NCBI GenBank assembly: GCA_964448675.1
Contig: CAYUZU010000011.1
Location: 99,609-163,608 of the forward strand
Source: CAYUZU01 sp964448675
Lineage (GTDB): Bacteria > Planctomycetota > Phycisphaerae > UBA1845 > Fen-1342
Direction: 5' to 3'
Length of the DNA: 64,000 nt
Of this stretch, positions 42,302 to 51,624 are shown one piece after another (the first letter of the stretch is position 1; the number at the start of each line of letters is the position of its first letter). Below the pieces are notes generated by a model that worked only from the letters and a program-made list of their open reading frames with translations, was not told where the DNA came from and did not search any database. Made by a program: the position numbers and the translations under genes.

Positions 42302-44113
42302 TCAGGCGGCCGTCTTCGCCCCCGCATCCGGCCGGCGGCCGAACAAGCGCAGAATCCCGAACAGCGCCACAACCCCGAGCAGCAGCCCCGCCCAGATCGG
42401 CACCGGCGTCAGGCGACAGAGGAGATCGCCCGTGAGGATCGCGACACCGGCAACCGTTAGCGCATAGGGAATCTGCGTCCAGACGTGTTGTTCCAGTGAG
42501 CACTCACTGGCCAGCGACGACAGCACCGTCGTGTCGCTGATCGGCGAGCAATGATCGCCGAACACCGCGCCCGCCAGCACGGCGCCCACCGCGGCATAGA
42601 AGATCGGAATCGCGGCGCTTTCCGGCATCCCACCGAGCAGCCCCGCCGAGATCGTCACCACCGCGGGACACAGAATCCCCATCGTGCCGTACGACGTCCC
42701 GGTCGCGAACGATACTACGCACGAGGTAAGGAACACGCCCAGCGGCAGGAAGCGCAGCAGCAGCGGATCGTCGAAGCCGCCGCCGCGCATCAGCTCGACC
42801 GCGACCGTGCCGAGCTGCAGGTTCTTCATCGTCGACGAGAGCGTCCACGCCAGCACCAGCACCACGATGGTCGACAGCAGTCGCGACATCGACGACAACG
42901 TGCTCTCGAAGGTCTCCGCCAGCGTCTGGGCGCGCGACCCCAACGATATCAGGATTGCCAGCGTCAGCCCGACCAGCGCCGCGTAGAGAATCGAGTTGTA
43001 CGCGTTCGCATTCGACACGATCGCCTGCAGCGCCGCGAACGAGTACGACGTGTCCCCCGGCGGAGCGAAGTTGTCCCAGTCGACCGCATAGTACCCGCTC
43101 AGCATCAGCAGGCTCAGCGTGACGATCACCAACGCCAGGACGGGGACGATGGCATACCACGCGCGGCCGCCGCCGGCACCGGGCGCGGCTTGCTCGTCGC
43201 GGGGTGCGGGTTCACGTTGCGCGTTGCGCTCCGCGCGGCGCATCGGCCCGAAGTCGCGCCCCAGCCAGCCGACCAGGAACACCATGACCAGCGCCAATAT
43301 GGGATAGAAGCGGTAGGGGATCGTGCTGAGGAAGATCTGGTACGCGCTGGCACTGCGCATGAATTCCGGCACGTTCGCCATGTCGCGTATCTGCTTGAGC
43401 CCGTCGTCGATGTACGCCACCTCGGTGCCGATCCACGTGCCAATCAGCGCGATCGACGCCACCGGCGCCGCGGTCGAATCGACAATGTACGCGAGCTTGG
43501 CCCGGCTGATGCGTAGCCGATCGCATACCGGGCGCATCGACGGCCCGACGATCATCGCGTTGGCATAGTCGTCGAAGAACACCAGCAGACCGGCGACCCA
43601 GGTGGACACCTGCCCGCGCTGCCGCGTGCTGCTCCAGCGCGTAAAGCTGCTGACGACCGCGGCCGCCCCGCCATTGGCCGAGATGACGCCGACCATGCCG
43701 CTGATCACCAGGCTGAACACGATCACCTTGACGTGGTCATGGTCGGCGATCGCATTGATCAGATAGTACTCGACCGACAGTTGCACGCCGCCCAGCACGC
43801 CCGTGCCAAAACCAGCCTCCGCGGCCTGGAACGGCGCCATCATGCACGCCGCCAGCAGAATCCCGATCGACAACGCCGGCACCACCTGCCGCAGAATCAT
43901 CGCCAGGATGATCGTCACCACCGCGGGTGTGAGCACCCAGGCCCCGTACCACGACGCGGGCGTCTGGCCGGGCTCGTCCGGTGTCCAGACCTGACGAATG
44001 AGCATATCGAGCAGTAGGAAAGAGGCCATCGTGCCGACAGCGAGCAGCACGCCGCGGATCCACGTGTTGCCGCGCCGCGTCTCGAGGCCGGTTTGGAAAG
44101 CAGGTTCAGACAA
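42302..44113 (-). CDS. NhaC-family Na+/H+ antiporter-like protein
   Basis: The 603-residue protein has about twelve membrane helices. It contains WVAGLLVFFDDYANAMIVGPSMRPVCDRLRISRAKLAYIVDSTAAPVASIALIGTWIGTEV, the NhaC-family core with charged intramembrane residues, and LPLGVFLTSCVVSFATGTSYGTMGILCP in the second half. It would exchange sodium or another cation (or an amino acid) for protons. The apparent start is TTG with no strong ribosome-binding site and could be slightly further in. It converges with the RlmI-like gene and is followed on its 5' side by a small lipoprotein gene. Confidence 0.85.
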   Translation of the reverse strand: MSEPAFQTGLETRRGNTWIRGVLLAVGTMASFLLLDMLIRQVWTPDEPGQTPASWYGAWVLTPAVVTIILAMILRQVVPALSIGILLAACMMAPFQAAEAGFGTGVLGGVQLSVEYYLINAIADHDHVKVIVFSLVISGMVGVISANGGAAAVVSSFTRWSSTRQRGQVSTWVAGLLVFFDDYANAMIVGPSMRPVCDRLRISRAKLAYIVDSTAAPVASIALIGTWIGTEVAYIDDGLKQIRDMANVPEFMRSASAYQIFLSTIPYRFYPILALVMVFLVGWLGRDFGPMRRAERNAQREPAPRDEQAAPGAGGGRAWYAIVPVLALVIVTLSLLMLSGYYAVDWDNFAPPGDTSYSFAALQAIVSNANAYNSILYAALVGLTLAILISLGSRAQTLAETFESTLSSMSRLLSTIVVLVLAWTLSSTMKNLQLGTVAVELMRGGGFDDPLLLRFLPLGVFLTSCVVSFATGTSYGTMGILCPAVVTISAGLLGGMPESAAIPIFYAAVGAVLAGAVFGDHCSPISDTTVLSSLASECSLEQHVWTQIPYALTVAGVAILTGDLLCRLTPVPIWAGLLLGVVALFGILRLFGRRPDAGAKTAA

Positions 44114-44146
44114 GATCAGCCCGGGAAATGGCCTTTGCGCGGTCGC

Positions 44147-44665
44147 TTAGAGCGCGGCGCCGTGCGGCACGACCTGGAAAGTCGTCACCAGTTGGCGTCC
44201 ATCCGATTCGAAGAAGAAGTGCACCGTGTCGCCGCAATCGATGTTCACGTTCTCCGCCAGTACGATCGGCCGGCCGACGGCGTCGGGGCTGGTGAGATCG
44301 TCGCCCACGCTGCCGCCCTGCGTGCCGAACACGCCGAGCTTGTCACAATCAACCGTGATGACGACCTCGTTCTGCGGCAGGATCAGGCCGAGCCCGCCCA
44401 CGCCGAAGTTCGACCGGGCATTCTCGGCAACGAACAGGTCGTCCGCGGCCACGTCGGGCCCGCCGATGTAGAACTGCGGGTCCAGCGGCTTGTTCGTGCT
44501 GTTGGAGATTCGAATCGTGATGCGCGTCGGCGGACCGGTGTCGACCACCTCCGCCTCCTCCGTCCCCTCGGTCGCCGGACGCCGAACCACACAGCCGCCG
44601 GCTGGCAGCAGCAGCGCCACGATCGTCAGAAGGCCGAACAGGGTCACGAACGTCCTGCAATGCAT
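44147..44665 (-). CDS. Small lipoprotein, hypothetical
   Basis: The 172-residue product has a signal peptide and lipobox LPAGGC, followed by an acidic linker. A beta-rich domain follows, with TRITIRISNSTNKPLDPQFYIGG, LILPQNEVVITVDCDKLGVFG and DTVHFFFESDGRQLV, which suggests an immunoglobulin-like fold with two Cys residues. It is likely anchored outside the inner membrane. No family is recognised. GGAG precedes the ATG by 7 nt. It is divergent from hutI. Confidence 0.78.
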   Translation of the reverse strand: MHCRTFVTLFGLLTIVALLLPAGGCVVRRPATEGTEEAEVVDTGPPTRITIRISNSTNKPLDPQFYIGGPDVAADDLFVAENARSNFGVGGLGLILPQNEVVITVDCDKLGVFGTQGGSVGDDLTSPDAVGRPIVLAENVNIDCGDTVHFFFESDGRQLVTTFQVVPHGAAL

Positions 44666-44792
44666 GCGGCTCTCCTTTGCTCGCTTTCAACCCAACCGGC
44701 GGCGGCTGATTTCGGGTATTATTGGTCGTTACGGACGAGGACACAAGTACACGCGTGCCCGCGCGTCGCGGCCGTCCTGAACGGAGCCGGTC

Positions 44793-46064
44793 ATGGAAAC
44801 AGAGACTTCCGCCACGTCCCTGCTCATCGACGACATCGGCACACTTGCGATCGTGCCCCCCGGCCCCGTGCTCGGCAGCCGCATGGATCAGGTCCAGTTG
44901 CTGCACGACGCGGCCGTCCTGGTGCGCGACGGGCGCATTGCCTGGTTCGGTCCCGCCGCCGACAAGCCGCTCGACGAGGGCCGCCACGTGCTCAGCGCCG
45001 GCGGCGGCTGCGTCATCCCCGGCCTGATCGATCCGCACACGCATATCCCGTTCGTCGGCGACCGCAGCGACGAGTTCGGCCGGCGTCTACGCGGCGAGTC
45101 GTACCTGTCGATCATGGAATCCGGCGGCGGCATCCGCGTCACGACCAACGCGGTTCGCGAAGCGAGCCTCGACGATCTCGTCGCGGCCAACCTGCCGCGG
45201 CTGCAGCGCATGCTCGAGCTGGGCGTGACGCGCGTGGAGTGCAAGAGCGGGTACGGATTGGCGCCCGAGCACGAGCTCAAGCAGCTCGAGGCCACCGCGG
45301 AGCTGAATCGCCAGCAGCCGATCGACCTCGTGCCGACGTATCTCGGTGCCCACGCGCTGCCGCCGGAGTTCGAGGGGCGCCGCGACGAGTTCATCGATAC
45401 GATCGCCAGCACCACCGCGTTGCAGGACATCGTCGAGCGCGGCCTGGCCCGCTTCTGCGACGTCTTCTGTGACCAGGGGGCCTTCACGGTCGAGCAGGCC
45501 CGGCGTGTGCTGGTGCGGGCCACCCAGGTCGGCTTGCGCCCCAAGCTGCATGCTGACGAGCTTGCGCAGATCGGCGCGTCGCGGCTGGCGGGCGAGGTGC
45601 GGGCGACGTCGGCCGATCACCTCGAGCAGATCGACGATGCGGGGATCGCCGCGCTGAAGCAGGCGGGCACGGTCGCCGTCGTGCTGCCCGGCACCTCGTT
45701 CTTCCTGGGCATTCCCCATTGCGATGCCCGGCGGCTGATCGCGGCGGACCTGCCCGTGGCCCTGGCGACCGACTGCAACCCCGGCTCATGCATGATCGAA
45801 TCCCTGCCGCTGATCATGAACATTGCCTGCTGTGAGCTGCGCATGACCCCCGGCGAAGTGCTGGTGGCGTGTACCGCCAACGCCGCTGCGGCCGTCGGGG
45901 TGCAGGCGCACGCCGGTGCTATCGCGATCGGCTACGACGCCGATCTGGTCGTGTTGGACGTGCCCTCGCTGGATTACTGGTTCTACACGCCTGGGCGCCC
46001 GCGCGTGAAAGCCGTCGTCCGCGCCGGGCACATCGTGCACCGCCGTCAGGAGCACGCCCTGTAG
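44793..46064 (+). CDS. hutI: Imidazolonepropionase
   Basis: The 423-residue amidohydrolase opens the imidazolone ring in histidine degradation, giving N-formimino-L-glutamate. The metal site HTHIPFVGDRSDEF, the active-site EFxxR region, GGGIRVTT, ECKSGYGL, KLHADELAQIGASRLAGE and the late ATDCNPGSC motif are all present and in the usual order. CGGAG lies 7 nt before the ATG. No other hut gene is adjacent, so the rest of the pathway lies elsewhere. The last 19 bp overlap the convergent phosphatase gene. Confidence 0.94.
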   Translation: METETSATSLLIDDIGTLAIVPPGPVLGSRMDQVQLLHDAAVLVRDGRIAWFGPAADKPLDEGRHVLSAGGGCVIPGLIDPHTHIPFVGDRSDEFGRRLRGESYLSIMESGGGIRVTTNAVREASLDDLVAANLPRLQRMLELGVTRVECKSGYGLAPEHELKQLEATAELNRQQPIDLVPTYLGAHALPPEFEGRRDEFIDTIASTTALQDIVERGLARFCDVFCDQGAFTVEQARRVLVRATQVGLRPKLHADELAQIGASRLAGEVRATSADHLEQIDDAGIAALKQAGTVAVVLPGTSFFLGIPHCDARRLIAADLPVALATDCNPGSCMIESLPLIMNIACCELRMTPGEVLVACTANAAAAVGVQAHAGAIAIGYDADLVVLDVPSLDYWFYTPGRPRVKAVVRAGHIVHRRQEHAL

Positions 46065-46747
46065 CCGATCAGCCGCAGGCGATTCGGCCGGCGGACACAG
46101 GCCCGCTCCCCGTGGCCGTGCACCGGGCGCGGCAGGCGCTCCAGCGGCTGCCCGTTGTGCATGCTCATGATGCGCGGGGCCGGGTGAAACAGGCAGCGCG
46201 CCGTGACGGTGTCGGGGTCGAACACCAACTCGAAGACCGATGCCATCGACACTTCGAAGCGATCGCCGCTGGACAGCTCCAGCAGGTGCGGGTTGCGCGG
46301 CTGATACCAGCGCACCTGCGGCAGGTACAACGCCGATCGCAGGATGGCGAGCATCGGGGACGCGTGCGAGACCGCCACGGCACACCGCGCGCCACTGTGC
46401 AACCAGCGCACCAGCCAGTGCGTCAGCCGCGCGGTGACATCGTACAAACGTTCGGTTCGGTGCCATTCGCGCAGCCCCGTCGCCACCTGCACCGGAATGC
46501 CCAGGCGGGCCGCGATCTTCTCGGCGGTCTGGCGCGTGCGAGCCAGCGGTGACGTGTGGATCACGGTGGGCCGCAACGGGCGCACCACCGCGGCGGCCTG
46601 GCCGGCTTGCACCAGGCCCGTCGGCGACAGCGGCGGGCCGGGCAACTCGTCACCCGCCTTGCCAAAGCGGTAGTCCGGCAGCCCGTGCCGCACGAGCAGC
46701 AGGCGCCGTGGCATCGCACCGGACGATTGGTCGCTGAGCGAATTCAT
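46046..46747 (-). CDS. Histidine phosphatase family protein
   Basis: The 233-residue protein belongs to the phosphoglycerate-mutase-like superfamily. LLLVRHGLPDY contains the catalytic RHG motif, SPLARTRQTAEKIA supplies the second Arg, and CAVAVSHASPMLAILRSAL the second catalytic His. The substrate is unknown. The stop overlaps hutI on the other strand and the ATG overlaps the upstream lipoprotein stop (ATGA), suggesting cotranscription with the next two genes. Confidence 0.85.
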   Translation of the reverse strand: MNSLSDQSSGAMPRRLLLVRHGLPDYRFGKAGDELPGPPLSPTGLVQAGQAAAVVRPLRPTVIHTSPLARTRQTAEKIAARLGIPVQVATGLREWHRTERLYDVTARLTHWLVRWLHSGARCAVAVSHASPMLAILRSALYLPQVRWYQPRNPHLLELSSGDRFEVSMASVFELVFDPDTVTARCLFHPAPRIMSMHNGQPLERLPRPVHGHGERACVRRPNRLRLIGYRACS

Positions 46748-47463
46748 GGGCTCTCGCGCTCCACGTCGGCCTCCTGTCGTGCCTGGGACAGTAGACTCAC
46801 GCCGCGGCGCAGCCGGGCCTGCACCTTCTCGACCAGCGCCTGCGGGCTGTCGCGCAGCTCGTCTTTCGCGATGCGCCCGGCCCGCAGCTCGGCCAGCACC
46901 GAATCGAGCCCGTCGGCCATCTCGACAAACGCCGCAGGCAGGCGCTCCGAGTAGCCGGCCTCCGGGTCATAGCACCACTGGCCGTAGACCTTTCGGAGCC
47001 GCGCCTCGCGCGTCGGCAGTCGCTGGCCTACGGTGAACGCCACGCGGGCCTGTCCGCCGCTGACACTCTCATCGAGCAGATTGACGTGCGGGCTGAACAC
47101 GCCGAGGTTCTCGCCGAGGTACGACTGGTCGATGGTCTGGGCCAGGCCGATGCCGACATGGTCACGGATCCACTCGCAAAGTCGCCGGTTCGCGTCGAGA
47201 AACGTATCGATGGCCAGCAGGGTTTCGATGACCTGGTGCCGCTGCTCGGGCACGATGCGTTCGCGCACGTCCTCGTAGCGCCGTTCCGCGTGGGCCGCGC
47301 GCATCGCCTGCAGGGTCTCGCGCGGGCCGACGGCGGGCGGTGGGGCGGGGGCCGTCGCTGTTGCCGCCGGCTCGTCGCGCGCGCAGCCGACCAGCATGGT
47401 CAATACGAGCACCGCCGGCCACACGCGTGTGCGTGTCGCCGGCGGGCGAAATGTCGGGAGCAT
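46744..47463 (-). CDS. Lipoprotein, hypothetical
   Basis: The 239-residue product has a signal peptide with lipobox LTMLVGC, a Pro/Ala linker, and a mostly helical mature domain: RETLQAMRAAHAERRYEDVRERIVPEQRHQVIETLLAIDTF, resembling SnoaL-like or DUF4878-type folds. No catalytic motif is visible. An in-frame GTG 9 bp upstream is an alternative start. It is 15 bp downstream of the xylose-isomerase-like gene and overlaps the phosphatase gene by 4 bp. Confidence 0.72.
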   Translation of the reverse strand: MLPTFRPPATRTRVWPAVLVLTMLVGCARDEPAATATAPAPPPAVGPRETLQAMRAAHAERRYEDVRERIVPEQRHQVIETLLAIDTFLDANRRLCEWIRDHVGIGLAQTIDQSYLGENLGVFSPHVNLLDESVSGGQARVAFTVGQRLPTREARLRKVYGQWCYDPEAGYSERLPAAFVEMADGLDSVLAELRAGRIAKDELRDSPQALVEKVQARLRRGVSLLSQARQEADVERESP

Positions 47464-47478
47464 GGCGGGCACGTCGGG

Positions 47479-48624
47479 TCAGAGCGGCCGCTTCACCGGA
47501 GGCAGCCGGTCGGGCTGCGGCGCCCGGGCCCGGATCAGGTGCGCCTCGAGCCAGCCGCGGGCCTTGTCCGGGTTGGCTTGGGCGTACAGGATCGCCTCGT
47601 GGTCGAGGCTGTTGATGCGGTCGTTCGCCGCCCGCAGCGCGTCCATGCTGTTTCTCAAAGCGACGTCGACCGGCATGCGCTCGGGATTGATGTCGATGCC
47701 GAAGTAGCCCTCGTAGCTGTACATCTTCAGCGTATACAGCATGGCTTCGAGCTGCTCGGGCGAGATCACGCCGACATTGAGATCCTGGTCGTAGTTGCCC
47801 AGCGGCTGGCTGTTGCAGTGCGTGTGCGCCAGCCGGCCCTCCGACAGCGGCCAGCTGTAGGCGTAGGCCAGGTCCTCGAACCCCATCAGCACATGGCCGA
47901 TCTCGGGATTCATGCACACCAGCTTGTGGCCGTCGTCCAACAGTTTGCGGTTGGCGGCATTCTTCAGCCGCGCCTCGACCTGCTGGCCGAGCAGCAGCCC
48001 CTCGGGCGTCGTGCCGAACAGGATGTGGCCGCGCGGCTCATAGGGCTTGGGCTCGAACGCGATGCGCACGCCCGGCTCGGCGTCGAGCGCCTCGGCCAGC
48101 CCGTCGACGAAGCGGTCGCGCATGCCGACAAAATCGACGCCCATCGGATTCTCATAGCCGTCGATGCCGGGCCAGACCACGGCGAAGTCGGTGTCGAGCT
48201 GCTTGTTGAGCGCCAGGGCCCGCTTGGTGCGCTCAATGGCCGCCTTGCGCGGTGCTTCCATGGGATTCGACAGCGAGCCCCATTCAAACTGGTCGTCCCA
48301 GAACAGCAGCGGGATCACCGTCAGGATGCGGACGCCGGAATCCTGAGAAAACTGCTTCCAGAGGTCGAGGTTGTCCTCGTTGATCTCGTTCGGATAGTGC
48401 GCCTCCATCCCGCGCAGGCCGTAGTCGGCCAGCGTGGCGGCGGTATCGAGCCGCTGCCTGATGTCCTTCTCGGCGCCGTACTTGTCATGGAAGCGTCCGC
48501 CCGGCGGCGAGAAGAACCAGACGCCGGCGGAGAACTTGAGATCCAGCTCGAACGTCTGCAGGTGCTGCAGCAGTTGCTGGGAATCGCGGCGCGTGGCCTG
48601 CGGACGTAGATCGACCAATGGCAT
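47479..48624 (-). CDS. Xylose isomerase-like TIM-barrel protein
   Basis: The 381-residue protein resembles xylose isomerase. FELDLKFSAGVWFFSPPGGRF lies near the N-terminus, MEAHYPNEINEDN and VVWPGIDGYENP follow, and IAFEPKPYEPRGHILFGTTPEG carries a metal Glu and Lys, as in XylA. CMNPEIGHVLMG and GYFGIDINPERM add later metal ligands. It probably isomerises an aldose; true XylA is longer (about 440 aa), so substrate specificity is uncertain. AAAGGAG precedes the ATG by 7 nt. Confidence 0.82.
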   Translation of the reverse strand: MPLVDLRPQATRRDSQQLLQHLQTFELDLKFSAGVWFFSPPGGRFHDKYGAEKDIRQRLDTAATLADYGLRGMEAHYPNEINEDNLDLWKQFSQDSGVRILTVIPLLFWDDQFEWGSLSNPMEAPRKAAIERTKRALALNKQLDTDFAVVWPGIDGYENPMGVDFVGMRDRFVDGLAEALDAEPGVRIAFEPKPYEPRGHILFGTTPEGLLLGQQVEARLKNAANRKLLDDGHKLVCMNPEIGHVLMGFEDLAYAYSWPLSEGRLAHTHCNSQPLGNYDQDLNVGVISPEQLEAMLYTLKMYSYEGYFGIDINPERMPVDVALRNSMDALRAANDRINSLDHEAILYAQANPDKARGWLEAHLIRARAPQPDRLPPVKRPL

Positions 48625-49016
48625 GCGAACACTCCTTTCGTGGCGGCATCAAGCAGCGCCGCGCGGCGCCGGGGCGCCCTGGGGGGCGGGCCGGCTGATC
48701 GCGGCGGGCGGCCGACGCGTAAACTACAGATGGGGCCCCGGTTCGTGTCAAGCCGCCGGGAGCGGTTGAGGCGCGGGCGCCGTGCGACAAATGACGCATT
48801 TACAGGGCTTTGTATCCTATAATCGCGAGCGGTTTGCGGCCCTGGCAAAAACTGCGCAAAATTCCGCTTTCTTCCTAGAGGTCTCCGGCAGCGGCTGTCA
48901 ATCGAGTAATAGCCGTAAATCTTTTTTTAGCGGTAGTTTATGTATTTGTTTCTGGCTCATCGCGGCCGAAATTATACGCTGCGTCCGAAAAAAACGTATC
49001 GGCCGATAATTCATGC

Positions 49017-49044
49017 TTGACTCTGAGCAAGAATCACGTACACT
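49017..49044 (+). promoter_or_regulatory. Candidate sigma-70-type promoter
   Basis: TTGACT and TACACT are separated by 16 nt. Transcription would start near 49051 and reach a terminator after only 60 nt. Confidence 0.55.
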
Positions 49045-49066
49045 ACTAGTGCTTCTTTCCCCTCCG

Positions 49067-49109
49067 GAGAGCACCGGGACGCCTATGGCCCTCGGTGCCC
49101 TCTTTTTTT
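49067..49109 (+). terminator. Rho-independent terminator
   Basis: GCACCG and CGGTGC with flanking GAG and CTC pairs form a stem around a loop of about 18 nt, followed by seven T residues. It lies between the 49017 promoter and the 49297 gene. Confidence 0.65.
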
Positions 49110-49206
49110 CGGGCCTGTGTCGTGCGCGATCCCGAAATCGCTCGCCGGCCGGCGGGCTTTTTTCGTAGCGATTGATCCAGTCAGCAGTTACCGGCCCCTT
49201 TCCACC

Positions 49207-49216
49207 TTGCTATAAT
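49207..49216 (+). promoter_or_regulatory. Extended -10 promoter of downstream gene
   Basis: TTGC is followed directly by a perfect TATAAT, giving a TGnTATAAT extended -10 element. Transcription would start near 49223, about 70 nt before the ATG. Confidence 0.5.
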
Positions 49217-49296
49217 GCGCGCAAACCGGTGTTCGTCGTTCAGAAAACGTTCATCTCGCGGCGAGTCACGCGCCGCGCAATCTTGGACAAGGCGCC

Positions 49297-49830
49297 ATGG
49301 CTGACCTCGTGCCCCAGTTGAAATGCGCCCTGTGTGACGGCGTAATCGACCCGCCGACCGACTGCTATCGCGCGACGGGGGATTTCCTGCCCGTCGGCGA
49401 CGCGCTGCGCGACTACTGCAACGCGCCCATGCACTGGGATTGCTACGCCCAGTGGAGCGAGCGCGAGCGCTTCGCCCGCCACTACGTCGACGCATGGGTC
49501 AAGGCCAACCGCAAGAACCCCTTCTGGTGGTCGGTGTATCGCGACAGCGACGTGTATGTCTCGGTGAACCCCGGCCGCGGCATCGAGGAGGCCTCGGTCC
49601 GCCTCTACGCCGTCGGCAACGATATTCGCGTGCCGTTACCACGCTGGCCGCAGTGGCTCGACAACGTCGACGCCATCACCCCCGGGCTGCACCCGTTCGA
49701 GAAGAAGATGCTCGACGCGGTACTGCCGCGCCTGCGCGACCAGTTCCCCGACGACCACGCGGTCGTGCACGCCATCGATCCGGAAGAGAAGCGCCCCAAG
49801 CGCAAGTCCAAGGCCCAGGCCGACGCGTAG
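49297..49830 (+). CDS. Hypothetical protein with RING-like Cys/His motif
   Basis: The 177-residue protein begins with CALCDGVIDPPTDCYRATGDFLPVGDALRDYCNAPMHWDCYAQW, in which Cys and His residues are spaced like a treble-clef or RING-type zinc site. The rest is a mixed alpha/beta domain with VKANRKNPFWWSVYRDSDVYVSVNP and a basic, Lys-rich C-terminus (KRPKRKSKAQ). No family was recognised. It has its own extended -10 promoter. It ends just before the convergent peptidase gene. Confidence 0.75.
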   Translation: MADLVPQLKCALCDGVIDPPTDCYRATGDFLPVGDALRDYCNAPMHWDCYAQWSERERFARHYVDAWVKANRKNPFWWSVYRDSDVYVSVNPGRGIEEASVRLYAVGNDIRVPLPRWPQWLDNVDAITPGLHPFEKKMLDAVLPRLRDQFPDDHAVVHAIDPEEKRPKRKSKAQADA

Positions 49831-49835
49831 CCCCG

Positions 49836-51512
49836 CTATTCGCCGTCTGCCGCGTCACGTGCCCGGAATTGCACGACGGTGTGCTGCGCGCCGCGGGGAT
49901 AATAGCGAATCGTCTCCGGGCGCCCGTCGCGCATGATGTGAACGCGAACCCGCCGATCGACATCCCCCGCGTGAATCCGCCAGCCCGTAATCTCGTCCCC
50001 CTCGCGCAAGCCGGCTTCAGCCGCCGCCGACCCCGCCCGCAGCCCGACGACGCGTTTGGCCTGCTGCGAGCGCCGCTGATCGAACCCCAGCTCGAACGCA
50101 CACACGTCGACGTAACCGCCGGTCAGCGCCGGCGCCAGGACGTCCGGCGACAACTCGATCGCCGCTCCCTGCCTGATGTAGCGATCGAACTCCGCCTCAA
50201 ACCAGGACCCCAGCCGCTCACGCCCCAGCTCGCGAATCAGTCGGTTGCTCAGCCGTGTGCCCTGCCGGCCGCGTGCCACCAGTGCCCGCAGCAGCCGATC
50301 GATACCTTCGCTGATGCCCGCCGCGCGGGCACGATGGTGCCAGCGTATGCCCAGCAACAGCCCCTGCTGGTACGGCAGCTCGACGCGGCCAGCCGCCGCC
50401 CGCTGCGGATCGGCAGACGCCGCGCCGTCGCGGGTCGGATTGGTGAAGTAGCCGCGCACGTGACGGTTGATCCAGTCGGCGTAAGTCGCATCTGACCAGC
50501 GTCCAGTGTCGTGCAATAGCCGCAGCGCGTAGTAGTCCGTGAACCCCTCGATGAACCAGTCCACCTGCGCCGCCGGTTCCGCCGCCCGCAGCATGCGCCC
50601 GTTCCAGTAGTGAAAGAGCTCGTGGGCCAGCAGATGCTCCAGTCCGCTCGTGATCCGTGCGTCGGGCGAGAGCAACAACGCGAGGCTGTTGTGCAGGCCT
50701 TTGCCGGTCATCCGCTGCCCCGCGCCGCCCAGGCTCTCGCCCACCGGAATGGCCGTGATGACAAACTCGGGAAACGCCGGCTCACGCATGAACTGGCACT
50801 GATCGGCGATGATCGTGCGCGCCACCTGCGCCAGCGCGTCCGCGTCGAAGTCAAACGCGTCGAGCGCGGCCACCAGCAGCGAGTCGGCCCCCGCCACGTC
50901 CACCCTTGCCCTGGCCAGCGGCCCGGCCAGGTACACCGAGTGCCGCAGGTCATTCACGTCCAGCTTCGCGCCGATGTGCGCGCCGCTGCCCCACGAACAC
51001 ACCGCCCGCCACCCGCGCGGCAAGCGCCAGCGCAGCAGTACCTCGTACGCCGCCGGTGCCCCGCCGTGCCCCGGCTGCGGCACGAGCAGGAACGTGTTGC
51101 CGATGCCATGAAAGAACCTGTCGGTGCATACCGGGTGCTGTGACGTTTCCCAGGAAAACTCCGCCCCCGGCGTCGTGACAGCGTAATGCACGCGGAGTGT
51201 CGCATCGCTGCGATGTCGCAACGCCCAGCACCCGCTGCCACGGCCCGTCACCACGCCGTGCTCGACGCGCAGGTCGCGGATCAACCCGGGCCCGTCCTGC
51301 ACCGTGCCGAACCGCTCCGACATGCACAACCGCGACGCCGACCGGGGCCCGACCTGCCACGTCAGCTCAACGGCCAGCGTGCCGGCGTAGGGTTGCGGCG
51401 TCAGCTCATAAACCAGCGTCTCGGCGCGGCCGTTGCCCGCGCTCGCCAGCACGCAAGCAACGAGTCCCAGCGCCGCCGCCAGACGACAGCAAGTTGCGGC
51501 AGATCCTCGCAT
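49836..51512 (-). CDS. M61-family peptidase with PDZ-like C-terminus
   Basis: The 558-residue protein has a signal peptide (LAAALGLVACVLASAGNGRA) and an N-terminal beta domain. A gluzincin metallopeptidase core follows, with HELFHYWNG (HExxH) near residue 292 and the third ligand in EGFTDYYALRL. A C-terminal PDZ-like domain (VVGLRAGSAAAEAGLREGDEITGWRI) follows, as in glycyl aminopeptidases of family M61. It is probably secreted or periplasmic. No strong ribosome-binding site marks the start. A PDZ-bearing M61 enzyme of this size is common. Confidence 0.85.
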   Translation of the reverse strand: MRGSAATCCRLAAALGLVACVLASAGNGRAETLVYELTPQPYAGTLAVELTWQVGPRSASRLCMSERFGTVQDGPGLIRDLRVEHGVVTGRGSGCWALRHRSDATLRVHYAVTTPGAEFSWETSQHPVCTDRFFHGIGNTFLLVPQPGHGGAPAAYEVLLRWRLPRGWRAVCSWGSGAHIGAKLDVNDLRHSVYLAGPLARARVDVAGADSLLVAALDAFDFDADALAQVARTIIADQCQFMREPAFPEFVITAIPVGESLGGAGQRMTGKGLHNSLALLLSPDARITSGLEHLLAHELFHYWNGRMLRAAEPAAQVDWFIEGFTDYYALRLLHDTGRWSDATYADWINRHVRGYFTNPTRDGAASADPQRAAAGRVELPYQQGLLLGIRWHHRARAAGISEGIDRLLRALVARGRQGTRLSNRLIRELGRERLGSWFEAEFDRYIRQGAAIELSPDVLAPALTGGYVDVCAFELGFDQRRSQQAKRVVGLRAGSAAAEAGLREGDEITGWRIHAGDVDRRVRVHIMRDGRPETIRYYPRGAQHTVVQFRARDAADGE

Positions 51513-51624
51513 GCGATGATGGTATCACGGTCGAGGGTCCGCCGCTGGCGGGGGCGAGCCCGTGGCGCAGGATGCGGGTCGTGCGGGTCTATTCAGCCAT
51601 TGATGGGGTGTGGTGCCGTTCGTA

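Larger units (their letters stand above)
48625..49296. other. AT-rich intergenic region with promoters and a terminator
   Basis: This 672-bp gap between divergent genes is far richer in A and T than its surroundings, notably 48790-49060. It contains a perfect TATAAT at 48818-48823, a hairpin plus T7 run near 48890-48930 (a weak terminator), a promoter at 49017-49044, a stronger terminator at 49067-49109, and an extended -10 promoter at 49208-49216. It may encode one or two short non-coding RNAs of 60-100 nt. No convincing small protein gene was found. Confidence 0.5.

Noticed and set aside
48799..48823. TTTACA as the -35 partner of the TATAAT at 48818
   Set aside because: The spacing is only 13 nt. 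No better -35 was found, so only the -10 element is reported.
48782..49009. A 75-codon small protein in the AT-rich gap
   Set aside because: There is no ribosome-binding site or conserved pattern, and it crosses the hairpin and T run. A small RNA is a better fit.
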